DNA of 36,031 nucleotides from a virus: the IMG/VR virus record IMGVR_UViG_3300036985_001476, positions 1 through 36,031 of that record; one strand, written 5' to 3'. The notes under the pieces are model-generated. The model worked only from the letters and a program-made list of their open reading frames with translations. It was not told where the DNA came from and did no database searches. Positions 15,790-23,565 of this stretch are shown in pieces; the first letter of the stretch is position 1; each line of letters opens with the position of its first letter. The position numbers were made by a program, and so were the translations under genes.

Positions 15790-16626
15790 CTATAAAAGTA
15801 ACATGAGTGATTCTTCATCATCTAATTCAGCTTGAATTAGAAGGTCTATTTCAGCTTGAAGCAGTTGGGCTTGAGCTTCTAAAAATTGTTCTTGAAGTTT
15901 AGCTTTTCGATCTTCTTCGATAGCTTTATCTTCATCAACCTTAATTTCAATTATAGGTTCAGATATTTTATCTTCACCTGTAACTTTAGCTATGGCTTTA
16001 GCTATATCATCTTCAACTTCTTGACGTGAATCTTTATAAACTTTAGATTGCGTCTTTTTCTTATCTATTCCGCCTTTAGTAACAGTTAAAATTCCATTGT
16101 TACTATAGAATAAGGTTGCGTCATTCCCTACAAATGAATATGTGCCGTTTCCTAAACTAAAACTCTTAGCAAATGTTAAAGTAGCATCATATCCTGTTTC
16201 GTTATAGTTTCCTCCAACTGCGATCATTTTATGACCGTCAGTTTCTATAATCGATGCTCCGGTAAATACATATGCTCCAGTAGAGCAGTTTAAAATCCTA
16301 TTAAACTTTAATACCGCGTTATTACCAGTTAGGGTATAGCTTCCAGCAGCTCCACTAAACTTCCGTGCGACTTTTAATGTTGCGTTATTACCAGTTAGGG
16401 TATAACTGCCAGCAGACCCTTGTAACTTCCTTCCTACAAGTAAAGTTGCTGCATTACCAGTTAAGGTATAGCTTCCAGCAGACCCTTGTAACTTTCTTCC
16501 TACAAGTAAAGTTGCTGCATTACCAGTTAAAGCATAACTTCCTGCTGAACAAGTTAAACTATATGCTACCCCAGTTACAGGTATATCAGTAAATGATACT
16601 TCAGCAAAAGTAGTTGTGCCAAACAC
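15790..16626 (-). CDS. Repeat protein: seven 22-residue beta repeats plus coiled coil
   Basis: The protein has 278 residues and starts at GTG about 10 bases after GGGGA. From residue 20 to about 175 it is built from roughly seven copies of a 22-residue unit with consensus GSAGSYTLTGNAATLLVGRK. The second and third copies are almost identical at DNA level. After residue 190 it changes to a charged linker and a Gln/Glu-rich coil (KLQEQFLEAQAQLLQAEIDL). The repeats should stack as beta strands. It lies between tail fibre and capsid genes, and an exposed virion or adhesion role is inferred. Confidence 0.7.
   Translation of the reverse strand: MFGTTTFAEVSFTDIPVTGVAYSLTCSAGSYALTGNAATLLVGRKLQGSAGSYTLTGNAATLLVGRKLQGSAGSYTLTGNNATLKVARKFSGAAGSYTLTGNNAVLKFNRILNCSTGAYVFTGASIIETDGHKMIAVGGNYNETGYDATLTFAKSFSLGNGTYSFVGNDATLFYSNNGILTVTKGGIDKKKTQSKVYKDSRQEVEDDIAKAIAKVTGEDKISEPIIEIKVDEDKAIEEDRKAKLQEQFLEAQAQLLQAEIDLLIQAELDDEESLMLLL
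16411..16542. repeat. 66-bp tandem repeats in the 15790-16626 gene
   Basis: Two 66-bp units, 16411-16476 and 16477-16542, are nearly identical. Flanking units on both sides have diverged more. Each unit encodes one 22-residue beta repeat, so copy number can change in frame by recombination. Confidence 0.92.
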
Positions 16627-16629
16627 GTT

Positions 16630-16665
16630 TTATTTTTCCCCGTTGCCGTTTAAAATATTACTCAT
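16630..16665 (-). CDS. 11-codon leader-like mini-ORF
   Basis: The mini-ORF encodes MSNILNGNGEK. Its ATG overlaps the stop of the upstream gene (TAATG) and its stop lies 3 bases before the GTG start of the repeat-protein gene. It may serve only to carry ribosomes to that weak GTG start. No product function is suggested. Confidence 0.3.
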   Translation of the reverse strand: MSNILNGNGEK

Positions 16666-17084
16666 TAATTATTTTTCAGTACAGGCAGCTGAACTGTTTT
16701 AAGTTCGTCAAGCGTAGTCAAGCTATCAACTTGTTTAGTTGCATCTCGTAATACTTGTTTTTTAGCTTCAATATCTGCTAGTACAACAGGATCAGACAAA
16801 TTCCTAAGTTGAACTACATCAAGTGCTTGAAGCAAAGGTGTGCGTTCTGTTCGCAGCCTATCTTTAGTGATTTCTTGTGCTTTTGAAAAGTCTACAGAAA
16901 CAACTGCACCATTCAAAACCCACGCATTGAAAAACTCGTTATATTCTTCAGGTAAAGTTGAATCATCAACAATAATTGCTCCAGCAGGGCAGTCTTTAGT
17001 TAATACTTCTTCAATAGGAAGTTCACCTGTTGGTGAGCAGACAGAAACATTACCTGTTTCGTTTATAAATATGATTACTCGCAT
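16665..17084 (-). CDS. Putative tail fibre assembly-like protein
   Basis: The protein has 139 residues. The N-terminal half is a beta domain (MRVIIFINETGNVSVCSPTG, then IIVDDSTLPEEYNEFFNAWV) and the C-terminal half is helical (ITKDRLRTERTPLLQALDVV, then VLADIEAKKQVLRDATKQVD). The helical half resembles the C-terminal region of phage tail fibre assembly chaperones. It lies 9 bases downstream of a tail fibre gene, the usual place for such a chaperone. AAGGAA precedes the ATG. Confidence 0.6.
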   Translation of the reverse strand: MRVIIFINETGNVSVCSPTGELPIEEVLTKDCPAGAIIVDDSTLPEEYNEFFNAWVLNGAVVSVDFSKAQEITKDRLRTERTPLLQALDVVQLRNLSDPVVLADIEAKKQVLRDATKQVDSLTTLDELKTVQLPVLKNN

Positions 17085-17093
17085 TTTTATTCC

Positions 17094-18329
17094 TTATCTG
17101 AAGATTGCGACAAAAAGAAACGCTCCATCAAATCTTGCTTGTGAACTGGAGTTGTTGCAGCTAACTTGACAAGTTGTTGTTGTTCTTGATGCCCCTTGAT
17201 ATGTACCAAACAAAGGAATACTATTAGGAGCTGATGAATCCCATGTTCCACTCCCTTTCACTGCATATAATGTATCTGATATAGCACTTGTAAAATTTAA
17301 AGTGTACAGCCCTGTTCCTGTTCTAGTTACTGAACTTACATTAAAAGAAGCATTAACTGCTCCTGATGACCCTACAAAATTTACCCAAGCCCTACAAATA
17401 CCACAAGATGTAGCTCCTGTACCGCCATTTGCTTGTGGCAATGTTCCAGTAACTTGAGAAGTTAAATTTACGCCACTTAATGCACCACCTAAAGTAACTG
17501 TACCACTTGTGGTAATTGTTCCCCCTGTTAATGTAATACCATTAACATTACCACTTGTTGCTACAGAAGTTACTGTTCCTGTATTTGCAGTTGCACCAGC
17601 AGCTATTCCATCTAATTTACTTGCATAAGTAGATGTCATATAACCATTAACTGCAGCAGTTGCAGCACTCATACTAATGGCAGGAGTAGTGCCACCTGAA
17701 GAAACTACTGGTGCTGTGCCTGTAACCCCTGTAACTGTGCCAGAACCTTTACCATTAAAAGTATTCCAATCAGTTGATGATAAATACCCACTTGTAGTAG
17801 TATTTGCAACTCCCATACCCGTCAATAATTGAGCAGTAGTAGATACAGAATAAGCATCTGTTCCGTTACCATATAAAACACCCGTCAGTGTTCCAGCTAC
17901 GCCTGTTCCTCCATTAGCGCTGGATAATGTTCCAGTGATACCTGTAGATAATGGTAATCCTGTTGCGTTTGTAGCTACAAAAGCGGCAGGTGTTCCTAAT
18001 GCAGTAGCATTACCAGAGGCATCAAGAATAACTACCTTTTTAGCAGGATAGGTACAAATAACTGTTGCGCCTGCTGCTACTGTAATTTTAGTTGTACCGC
18101 CAGCAGAGGAATACAATACTGTAGTACGACTTAATGTAGTGCCTGCTGAAGTATAAGTACCTATGCCTACTTCTGAGTCAGCTCCACTTATAATTCTGTA
18201 ATAGGTAGTATTTCCATCGCCTATAGCCGCAAAAGATTGGTAGTTAGTTACCGCTCCAGTTAAGGTAAGCGTGCCTGTACCTATAGTATTGGTAGTTTCC
18301 CGTACTAAATCCGCAAATACTAAAGCCAT
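17094..18329 (-). CDS. Tail fibre protein
   Basis: The protein has 411 residues. The N-terminal module (ALVFADLVRETTNTIGTGTL, then NTTYYRIISGADSEVGIGTY) is the typical virion-attachment start of many podovirus and siphovirus fibres. The shaft is Gly/Thr-rich with NGGTG motifs (LSSANGGTG, LPQANGGTG) and DWNTFNGKGSGTVT. The C-terminal 100 residues (from CRAWVNFVGSSGAVNASFNV) form a beta-rich tip of a type common in fibres. This is the second fibre gene of the genome, 14 kb from the first. Confidence 0.85.
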   Translation of the reverse strand: MALVFADLVRETTNTIGTGTLTLTGAVTNYQSFAAIGDGNTTYYRIISGADSEVGIGTYTSAGTTLSRTTVLYSSAGGTTKITVAAGATVICTYPAKKVVILDASGNATALGTPAAFVATNATGLPLSTGITGTLSSANGGTGVAGTLTGVLYGNGTDAYSVSTTAQLLTGMGVANTTTSGYLSSTDWNTFNGKGSGTVTGVTGTAPVVSSGGTTPAISMSAATAAVNGYMTSTYASKLDGIAAGATANTGTVTSVATSGNVNGITLTGGTITTSGTVTLGGALSGVNLTSQVTGTLPQANGGTGATSCGICRAWVNFVGSSGAVNASFNVSSVTRTGTGLYTLNFTSAISDTLYAVKGSGTWDSSAPNSIPLFGTYQGASRTTTTCQVSCNNSSSQARFDGAFLFVAIFR

Positions 18330-18330
18330 A

Positions 18331-18747
18331 TTAAGTTACCGAGAACACGCCATTAGTAGCGTCTAAGGTAATTGTAAATGTATCCCCATTAGTACCATTC
18401 ATAACTACGTTTGATCCATAATCCCAATACCCTACAGGTGTACTGGTAGTTGAATCCCATAGAATTGCATATCTAAATGTAAACCCTGCACCTGAGGCTG
18501 TCCATAATGTAGGACTGGCTAATACTAATTTATAAACCCCTGCGGTATTTGAACTAGAAGTTGTAGAACAGGTGTTTCCACCTTGCGTATATCCTGCACC
18601 AGTAGCTAAATCAGTAGTTCCAGGAGTAAATGTAGTATCAGCTACATTGACTGTTAGCGCCAACGCTACTTTCCATACATCTGACCCAGCATTAATACCT
18701 TCAACTAAAGCTTCTGATCCAGAAGTATATTTTGTAAAAGTGGCCAT
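18331..18747 (-). CDS. Small beta-rich virion protein
   Basis: The protein has 138 residues, starting MATFTKYTSGSEALVEGINA and containing FTFRYAILWDSTTSTPVGYW. Similar small proteins, rich in Thr and Gly with a DYGSNVVMNGTNGDTFTI-type end, are often encoded beside phage portal or fibre genes and are of unassigned structural role. GGAG precedes the ATG. It is one base from the portal stop and one base from the fibre start. Confidence 0.65.
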   Translation of the reverse strand: MATFTKYTSGSEALVEGINAGSDVWKVALALTVNVADTTFTPGTTDLATGAGYTQGGNTCSTTSSSNTAGVYKLVLASPTLWTASGAGFTFRYAILWDSTTSTPVGYWDYGSNVVMNGTNGDTFTITLDATNGVFSVT

Positions 18748-21009
18748 TTATTGAACTCCAATTATCTTACCATCCGCACCGCGGACTATTTGTTTAGGAC
18801 GTGACAGATTAGCCACCATTTCAGCTTGCTTTTGTAGCATAACTTCATTCTGCATAGTTGACATTTGAATCATCTGTGCATAGTTTTGATTAACTGCCTC
18901 GATCAATCCAGCTAAAGCACTGTTTGGTTGCTCGTCACCATTATCGTTAAGCTCTAAAATACCTTCTTGATCGCGAGCAGCATTTATAGTCATTGATGAC
19001 TGTTTCAAACTGGTTTTACTGCTCATTTCAGCAATCATTACGCGAGTATCTGCATCAAGTTGAGCTTTCCATTGCTCAAATTGAAGTTTTTGTGCTTCTA
19101 ATTGCTGTTCTGTTTGCAATTTAGCTTGTTCCAACTGCATTTTAGCTTGAGTAGTTTGTTGTTCTAATTGAATCTTAGCCTGTGCATTTTGAGATTCAGC
19201 TTGCGCTCTAATCATTTCAGGTGTTGGGGGAGGAGGCTGTGGAGGTTGAGCGGCTTTAGCTTTTTCTTGCTGATTCATCTGTGCAATAAATTGTTCAAAT
19301 GTACCTTCAATAGTTCGACCTATTTTAAAGCCTCTAATTCCAAATAATAACATTTCACCTAATAATGGAACTAACTCAGGTGCTTGTTGTCCCATTGGAA
19401 GGACTTTCTCTAAAAATGTACTGGCTGAAGTTAAGAATTCAATTCTACTTTGTTTTTCAGCTTGCTGATCTATTTGAACTAATGTATCAGTTTCGATGTC
19501 AATGTTAAAATTACGCATTGATTCGTTCTTCAACATCTGAATAGCTGGCTCAATAAACTGAGCATCAGGTGTGAAGTTAATACCTGACATTTGAATCAAT
19601 GTTTCAGGTTGGTATTTAGAACAAATGATTTCAGACTTCATTCTCAAAATGTCACGAGCAAATCGGCTCATGTCATCTTTCATACTATTCAAACGTAATG
19701 AAGCAAACTGTGATTTAATTTGTTGTGCAGTAGCAGTTTCTGATGCAACAGAAGCTCCACGCATAATATCGGACAAACCAGTTGTTTCATAGATGATTTG
19801 CTTACATGATTCACGAGCTTGATACAACTGTTGCAAGGCTTGTGCCACATCACGCAACGGCATGAATTGAACTGCACCTTGAAGGCCTCCTTTTTCAACA
19901 AATGCCGCCCAGTTCTTAACAGGGATCAGAACGCCATCATTGCCTTCCTTCATCAGACGTTCAATAGCTGGTTCGTCAGCCGCATAAATACCCATAACCT
20001 TCATGGCTTTGGTAAGATGCTTGATTCTGCCTGTTAGGTCGTCAATTTCATCTGCTTGATCTTGATATAGTAAGAAATCAGCAATAGGAACAAGCGAACC
20101 TGAAGTGGTAGTAGCAAAGTAAGGTTTTGGACATGGGAAGAAATCACATAATCCTAATGGGTCTTCACGATGGTCAAGGATAACGTCATAATTGTTCGCC
20201 ACCCAGTAGACACATTTAGTTGCTTTGCACCAAATTTCCCAAACTTCAGCTTTCTTTAATGATTGAGTTGATTCTTTCTCGCCATCTTGTCGATCAGGTG
20301 AATGAGTCAAAGGGACTTGATTAAATACCTCACCAAATCGCTCTTCTCCTTCCTCTAGCGACATATAAACTCGTCTAGCTACCCAAGTTACCTCTTCCCA
20401 AGTTCTCGCTGGTAGATGGGCGAAATCTTGCCAATAAACGTAATCAACAGGTGTAGTTTCAGAAGTAATGCGCTCATATTGGGCAGGTTGTTCACCTGCC
20501 AAGCCATTTTCTTCTAACGATTCACCTGTGGGAGCATATTCATCCCCACCTACCTCTTGGTAATTAGTAATCTGAGGTTCTGCATCAACTGATTCAATGA
20601 TCGGTTCATATCGTAACCAAGCCACACCACGCCCTGGTAACAATCTATCATCAACCACATTAGAAATAGAAGCGTGAAAATCAGGATATTGAGTAATTTC
20701 ATAGGATAAGACACGTTCTAAGATGTTAGAAGCAACACGAGCAACATCATTCTGATCGTCAAAGCGTCTTGATACTTCAGGATTAGGCGGTTTAGCATAA
20801 ATAGCTGGCTTTAACGTCTGAATGTTAGACCAAAAGATATTAAATCGTGCATCAGCTTGCTCAACGTCTTTTCGTTCATCGCGATACCGCTTGATGACCT
20901 TTTCGCCACGCTCAGTCCACTTCTTAAACGTTTGATTGTAGCGTGACAATTCATCGTGCCACGGCTGTGCTGATTTATCTGCTGATTCTTTTGCCATCGT
21001 GCCGCTCAT
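18748..21009 (-). CDS. Portal protein
   Basis: The protein has 753 residues and forms the dodecameric DNA channel at the capsid vertex. The N-terminal helical region (WHDELSRYNQTFKKWTERGE then FNIFWSNIQTLKPAIYAKPP) is the characteristic start of large podovirus portals. The stem/clip region follows, and AAQALQQLYQAR-type helices lie near 420. Residues about 610-690 form a long Gln-rich coiled coil (QAKIQLEQQTTQAKMQLEQA), like the barrel of P22-type portals. A second ATG at residue 5 (MAKES) is an equally possible start. Located right after terL. Confidence 0.9.
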   Translation of the reverse strand: MSGTMAKESADKSAQPWHDELSRYNQTFKKWTERGEKVIKRYRDERKDVEQADARFNIFWSNIQTLKPAIYAKPPNPEVSRRFDDQNDVARVASNILERVLSYEITQYPDFHASISNVVDDRLLPGRGVAWLRYEPIIESVDAEPQITNYQEVGGDEYAPTGESLEENGLAGEQPAQYERITSETTPVDYVYWQDFAHLPARTWEEVTWVARRVYMSLEEGEERFGEVFNQVPLTHSPDRQDGEKESTQSLKKAEVWEIWCKATKCVYWVANNYDVILDHREDPLGLCDFFPCPKPYFATTTSGSLVPIADFLLYQDQADEIDDLTGRIKHLTKAMKVMGIYAADEPAIERLMKEGNDGVLIPVKNWAAFVEKGGLQGAVQFMPLRDVAQALQQLYQARESCKQIIYETTGLSDIMRGASVASETATAQQIKSQFASLRLNSMKDDMSRFARDILRMKSEIICSKYQPETLIQMSGINFTPDAQFIEPAIQMLKNESMRNFNIDIETDTLVQIDQQAEKQSRIEFLTSASTFLEKVLPMGQQAPELVPLLGEMLLFGIRGFKIGRTIEGTFEQFIAQMNQQEKAKAAQPPQPPPPTPEMIRAQAESQNAQAKIQLEQQTTQAKMQLEQAKLQTEQQLEAQKLQFEQWKAQLDADTRVMIAEMSSKTSLKQSSMTINAARDQEGILELNDNGDEQPNSALAGLIEAVNQNYAQMIQMSTMQNEVMLQKQAEMVANLSRPKQIVRGADGKIIGVQ

Positions 21010-21026
21010 TTAAAAGGGTTTGGTTG

Positions 21027-21055
21027 ATTATACCGTTTTTCTACTAAAAGCAATA
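21027..21055 (-). promoter_or_regulatory. Putative promoter before the portal gene
   Basis: On the minus strand a perfect TATAAT (21027-21032) lies 17 bases after TATTGC (21050-21055), in the 47-bp gap between terL and portal. The same TATTGC-N17-TATAMT layout occurs at 8276-8304. The -35 element is poor for sigma-70. Confidence 0.45.
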
Positions 21056-21056
21056 C

Positions 21057-22358
21057 TTATATTCGTTTTCTAAATGGTTTTGTGCTAGATTCCCATAATT
21101 CGTTCAATGTTTGCTCCTGCCAATACTTAGGTTTCTTTATTTTTGGCTCTGGACGCTGTTCACGCCACGCTAAAGCTACATATCTAAATCCGTCCGCATA
21201 ATGAGAAGTCCAATCATGCTTTGGACGGTCATTGAATATCTTTTTATCCAGATTATACTCACGTTGATACTGTGTGAGGGCTTCCATGCCTTCTTTACAC
21301 TTAGGATCGAACCAACAATCCGCTAAAGTCAGACGTGCTGCTTGAATTCCATCCATCAGACTAACACTTGGCACGATTCTTGGTCGCCAACCTAGCGATC
21401 TGAACTGTTCTTCAATAGACCTGCCTGTTTGTAAACTTTTTGCCTTAGCATCGTGGGGTAAATATAGCCATTCTCCGTAATCGTAGCCTCTTCCTTTTAA
21501 TATCTCGTCATAATGACTGATAGGCATACCTGAATTTGAATAGCAATCGATTACCCGAAGCTCTCTCCCCACTACCTGATACCACCATATTGCAGTATCG
21601 TCACTCCACCCTAAGTCGAGAGCTGCATAAGTCTTTAACGAACGGTCATAACAAGGCTTCACGCGCCCAGATTCAGCCAATTCATACATTTCCTTACCGT
21701 ATATCGCCCCCGGTATTGCTGCATCAAAGTTACACTCCATTTCCTGTAGCCATGCATCCTCACTCAATTCGTTCTTAAGCTCGGCTAACTCCTCTGCGTC
21801 TAGCAATCCCGACTCCGAAGCCTTCAATATCAAGGTAAAGCAATTAGGATCAGTCTTACCCTGCTCATAACGCTCATAAAAAGCGTTCTTTCCTTTAGGC
21901 GTACCGATGATGATCGCCCAACCTTTTCGATCAGCCAATGCCGGACGGATAACATACGCCCACACGGAGGATTTCCAGTCACCATATTCATCCGCGATGA
22001 TGCCATCAAAATATAAACCTCGTAATCTGTCAGGATTATCCGCACCGAACAACTGCAATCGAGAACCATTAGGAAAGTCCAACCGCAATTCCGATTCATT
22101 TACCTTTATATTAGGTATCGGTTTGGTAAATGTCTTACAGTAATCCCAGATCACCTGTTTGGCTTGAGAGTAGTAAGGACAAATGTAGCCATAACGTCCA
22201 TCACCCGACACATCCTGACAGGCAGCGCGTATCAATTCATTGATGCACGACACAGACTTCCCTGCGCGTCTATGCGCCACCACAACCGCCCAGCGTTCCT
22301 TTCGATTGTGTAGCGGTTTGAATACTTCTCTAGGTTTATAAGGAAGCGTAACCTTCAT
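21057..22358 (-). CDS. terL: Terminase large subunit
   Basis: This is the packaging ATPase-nuclease, 433 residues. The start is the ATG overlapping the terS stop (ATGA); the in-frame TTG upstream is unlikely. Walker A is A28HRRAGKS35, Walker B is GIIADE with catalytic D123-E124, and the coupling motif is IGTPKGK near 152. The nuclease domain begins with ALDLGWSDD, with D248 as first metal ligand, and continues to the C-terminus with a conserved YADGFRYVALAW near 395. All motifs needed for activity are visible. Confidence 0.96.
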   Translation of the reverse strand: MKVTLPYKPREVFKPLHNRKERWAVVVAHRRAGKSVSCINELIRAACQDVSGDGRYGYICPYYSQAKQVIWDYCKTFTKPIPNIKVNESELRLDFPNGSRLQLFGADNPDRLRGLYFDGIIADEYGDWKSSVWAYVIRPALADRKGWAIIIGTPKGKNAFYERYEQGKTDPNCFTLILKASESGLLDAEELAELKNELSEDAWLQEMECNFDAAIPGAIYGKEMYELAESGRVKPCYDRSLKTYAALDLGWSDDTAIWWYQVVGRELRVIDCYSNSGMPISHYDEILKGRGYDYGEWLYLPHDAKAKSLQTGRSIEEQFRSLGWRPRIVPSVSLMDGIQAARLTLADCWFDPKCKEGMEALTQYQREYNLDKKIFNDRPKHDWTSHYADGFRYVALAWREQRPEPKIKKPKYWQEQTLNELWESSTKPFRKRI

Positions 22359-22732
22359 TCTTCCCAACCTATCACTAAATTCATAGCTGATCCATCAGCG
22401 TTAGTCAAACCAACCGCTACTCTTGTTGACTCCTTAGCAGTAGCCCAACCATGAGAGTGTTGCAAGATAGCCAGAGCTGCTTTGGAATCGCCATTCCGTG
22501 CAGCATCTCTCAACTGAGTTGACGCTTCCACTTCTGCATCAGCAGCGCCCTTCAAGGCGGCCAGTTCAACAGTAGGGTCTAGCTGACAGAGTTGGCGATA
22601 TTCGGAGGGCAACATGCCAGAGGCAAGCGCCAGCTTATCACCTTTTAAGCCAAGCTTGGCAGCTTCATATATTTGGGATAACCGCGCCTCTGTAGCTTGG
22701 AGTTCGCGTGGGGAATAGGGGAATGAAATCAT
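22355..22732 (-). CDS. terS: Terminase small subunit
   Basis: The protein has 125 residues and binds packaging sites in DNA. It begins with an N-terminal HTH-like helical region (LSQIYEAAKLGLKGDKLALA then GMLPSEYRQLCQLDP), typical of small terminases. A helical oligomerisation region follows (EVEASTQLRDAARNGDSKAA, then LAILQHSHGWATAKE). The gene is directly upstream of and coupled with terL. GGTGA precedes the ATG. As first gene of the late block it faces the iteron region. Confidence 0.88.
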   Translation of the reverse strand: MISFPYSPRELQATEARLSQIYEAAKLGLKGDKLALASGMLPSEYRQLCQLDPTVELAALKGAADAEVEASTQLRDAARNGDSKAALAILQHSHGWATAKESTRVAVGLTNADGSAMNLVIGWEE

Positions 22733-22764
22733 AAATCACCAGTTGTGGGTAGTTATATATAAAG

Positions 22765-22793
22765 ATAGTATCACACATTGTAATGTAAAACAA
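22765..22793 (-). promoter_or_regulatory. Putative extended -10 promoter of the late operon (terS)
   Basis: On the minus strand TACTAT (22765-22770) is preceded by TGA, an extended -10, and TTGTTT (22788-22793) lies 17 bases upstream. The terS ATG follows about 33 bases after the -10. The -35 side overlaps short palindromes (CATTGTAATG; ATTGT with ACAAT), which could be operators. Confidence 0.55.
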
Positions 22794-22855
22794 TCTTTGA
22801 CCTTCTAAATTTTTTTCAAAAAAAAATTGAAAATCACTTTTGTAACAGAAAACTG

Positions 22856-22872
22856 AAAATGCAAAAGATTTA
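22856..22872 (+). repeat. 17-bp direct repeat, copy 1
   Basis: AAAATGCAAAAGATTTA is repeated exactly at 22894-22910, a spacing of 38 bases start to start. Both lie upstream of the late promoter and beside C-tracts. Confidence 0.9.
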
Positions 22873-22893
22873 TGTGAATGCCCCCCCTATCTA

Positions 22894-22910
22894 AAAATGC
22901 AAAAGATTTA
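22894..22910 (+). repeat. 17-bp direct repeat, copy 2
   Basis: Exact copy of 22856-22872. Between the copies lies a run of seven C (22881-22887). Two similar spaced sites suggest a protein-binding pair. Confidence 0.9.
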
Positions 22911-23010
22911 CATATATAGCCCCGCCACCGCTCACGCAGGTAACCCCCCACTGCGACATGTCGATTTATTTAACGCCCCCCCCTATAACCTTACAAATAA
23001 AAAGATTATT

Positions 23011-23070
23011 AAGGGCAAGGGCAAGGGCAAGGGCAAGGGCAAGGGCAAGGGCAAGGGCAAGGGCAAGGGC
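23011..23070 (+). repeat. Ten perfect AAGGGC hexamers (G-quadruplex-prone)
   Basis: Ten uninterrupted copies of AAGGGC (GGGCAA register) run from 23011 to 23070, and AAGG continues to 23074. The plus strand thus holds ten GGG tracts with 3-base loops, fulfilling the canonical G3N3 quadruplex rule more than twice over. This is a striking base-composition break in an AT-rich genome. An open frame through it would encode a Lys-Gly run, but lacks a ribosome site. Confidence 0.97.
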
Positions 23071-23090
23071 AAGGCCATTACTTGGAACGT

Positions 23091-23460
23091 GTTAGCTATG
23101 TTAGCTATGTTAGCTATCAATAATAATTGAGTGCTTACAATCGCCTTAATGTCGGCCTTTATATGTTAGCAATGTTAGCTATTAAAAAACATTAGCTAAC
23201 ATTACTAACAATTAAGCAGTTTTATAAAATGTTAGCAATGTTAGCAATGTAATCATGCAAAAAAAATTGGTGGCGGTCGACATTCCGTATATTTATTTCC
23301 CACAATATTATTATGGTTATTATTATTATTATTATTTCTTTATTAATATAAAATAATAACTAACATTATAAACAAATAGCTCAAAGCCCCGCTAGGTCTA
23401 GGCTGGAACGTATGCAATCTTGTTGAATTTTATAGCTAACATTCAACTAACATTACTAAC
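23091..23460. repeat. Array of 9-bp GTTAGYWAT iterons in opposed clusters
   Basis: Forward copies lie at 23091, 23100, 23109 (GTTAGCTAT x3), 23165 and 23174, and 23231 and 23240 (GTTAGCAAT x2). Reverse copies lie at 23192-23209 (two), 23356-23364, 23432-23440, an imperfect one with 2 extra bases at 23441-23451, and 23452-23460. Units inside a cluster are directly abutted with 9-bp period. Consensus is GTTAG(C/T)(A/T)AT, read by eye. This is the format of initiator-protein iterons, though repeated operators would look alike. Confidence 0.88.
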
Positions 23461-23484
23461 ACGTTAATAAATGTAAAAGATTAC

Positions 23485-23512
23485 TTTACAAAAGATAAAA
23501 AAGGTGTATATT
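23485..23512 (+). promoter_or_regulatory. Rightward sigma-70-type promoter
   Basis: TTTACA (23485-23490) and TATATT (23507-23512) are 16 bases apart, 25 bases after the last iteron and about 54 bases before the first gene of the plus-strand module. The iteron cluster at 23432-23460 is placed where an activator or repressor of this promoter would bind. Confidence 0.62.
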
Positions 23513-23522
23513 TCAAATCAGG

Positions 23523-23540
23523 CCAAGCAATTCCGCTTGG
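23523..23540 (+). promoter_or_regulatory. Leader stem-loop
   Basis: CCAAGC (23523-23528) and GCTTGG (23535-23540) pair around loop AATTCC, in the 5' leader of the 23566 gene. No T-run follows, so it is more likely an mRNA stabiliser or translation control element than a terminator. Confidence 0.5.
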
Positions 23541-23565
23541 TAGAGAACAAAAAGAGAACACTAAA

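Larger units (their letters stand above)
22733..23565. other. Gene-free control region, candidate replication origin
   Basis: This 833-bp stretch has no credible gene and separates the leftward late operon from a rightward small-gene operon. It contains a leftward promoter, a 17-bp direct repeat, several C-tracts, a 10-bp palindrome (CGACATGTCG at 22954-22963), a GGGCAA-type hexamer array, at least thirteen 9-bp iterons, a (TTA)6 run at 23317-23334 inside very AT-rich DNA, a rightward promoter and a leader stem-loop. This combination is what is expected of an iteron origin with a melting region, or of a multi-operator switch. Function is inferred. Confidence 0.7.

Noticed and set aside
16360-16600. 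Regularly spaced repeats that at first sight resemble a CRISPR array
   Set aside because: The 66-bp units abut without unique spacers and encode in-frame protein repeats.
22897-23130. Open frame through the hexamer array encoding a Lys-Gly run
   Set aside because: It has no ribosome site, its composition is forced by the AAGGGC repeat, and it begins inside a direct repeat and ends in the iterons. It is better explained as non-coding.
23091-23460. Possible CRISPR-like array in the iteron region
   Set aside because: Units are only 9 bp, directly abutted and on both strands, with no constant spacer length and no cas genes.
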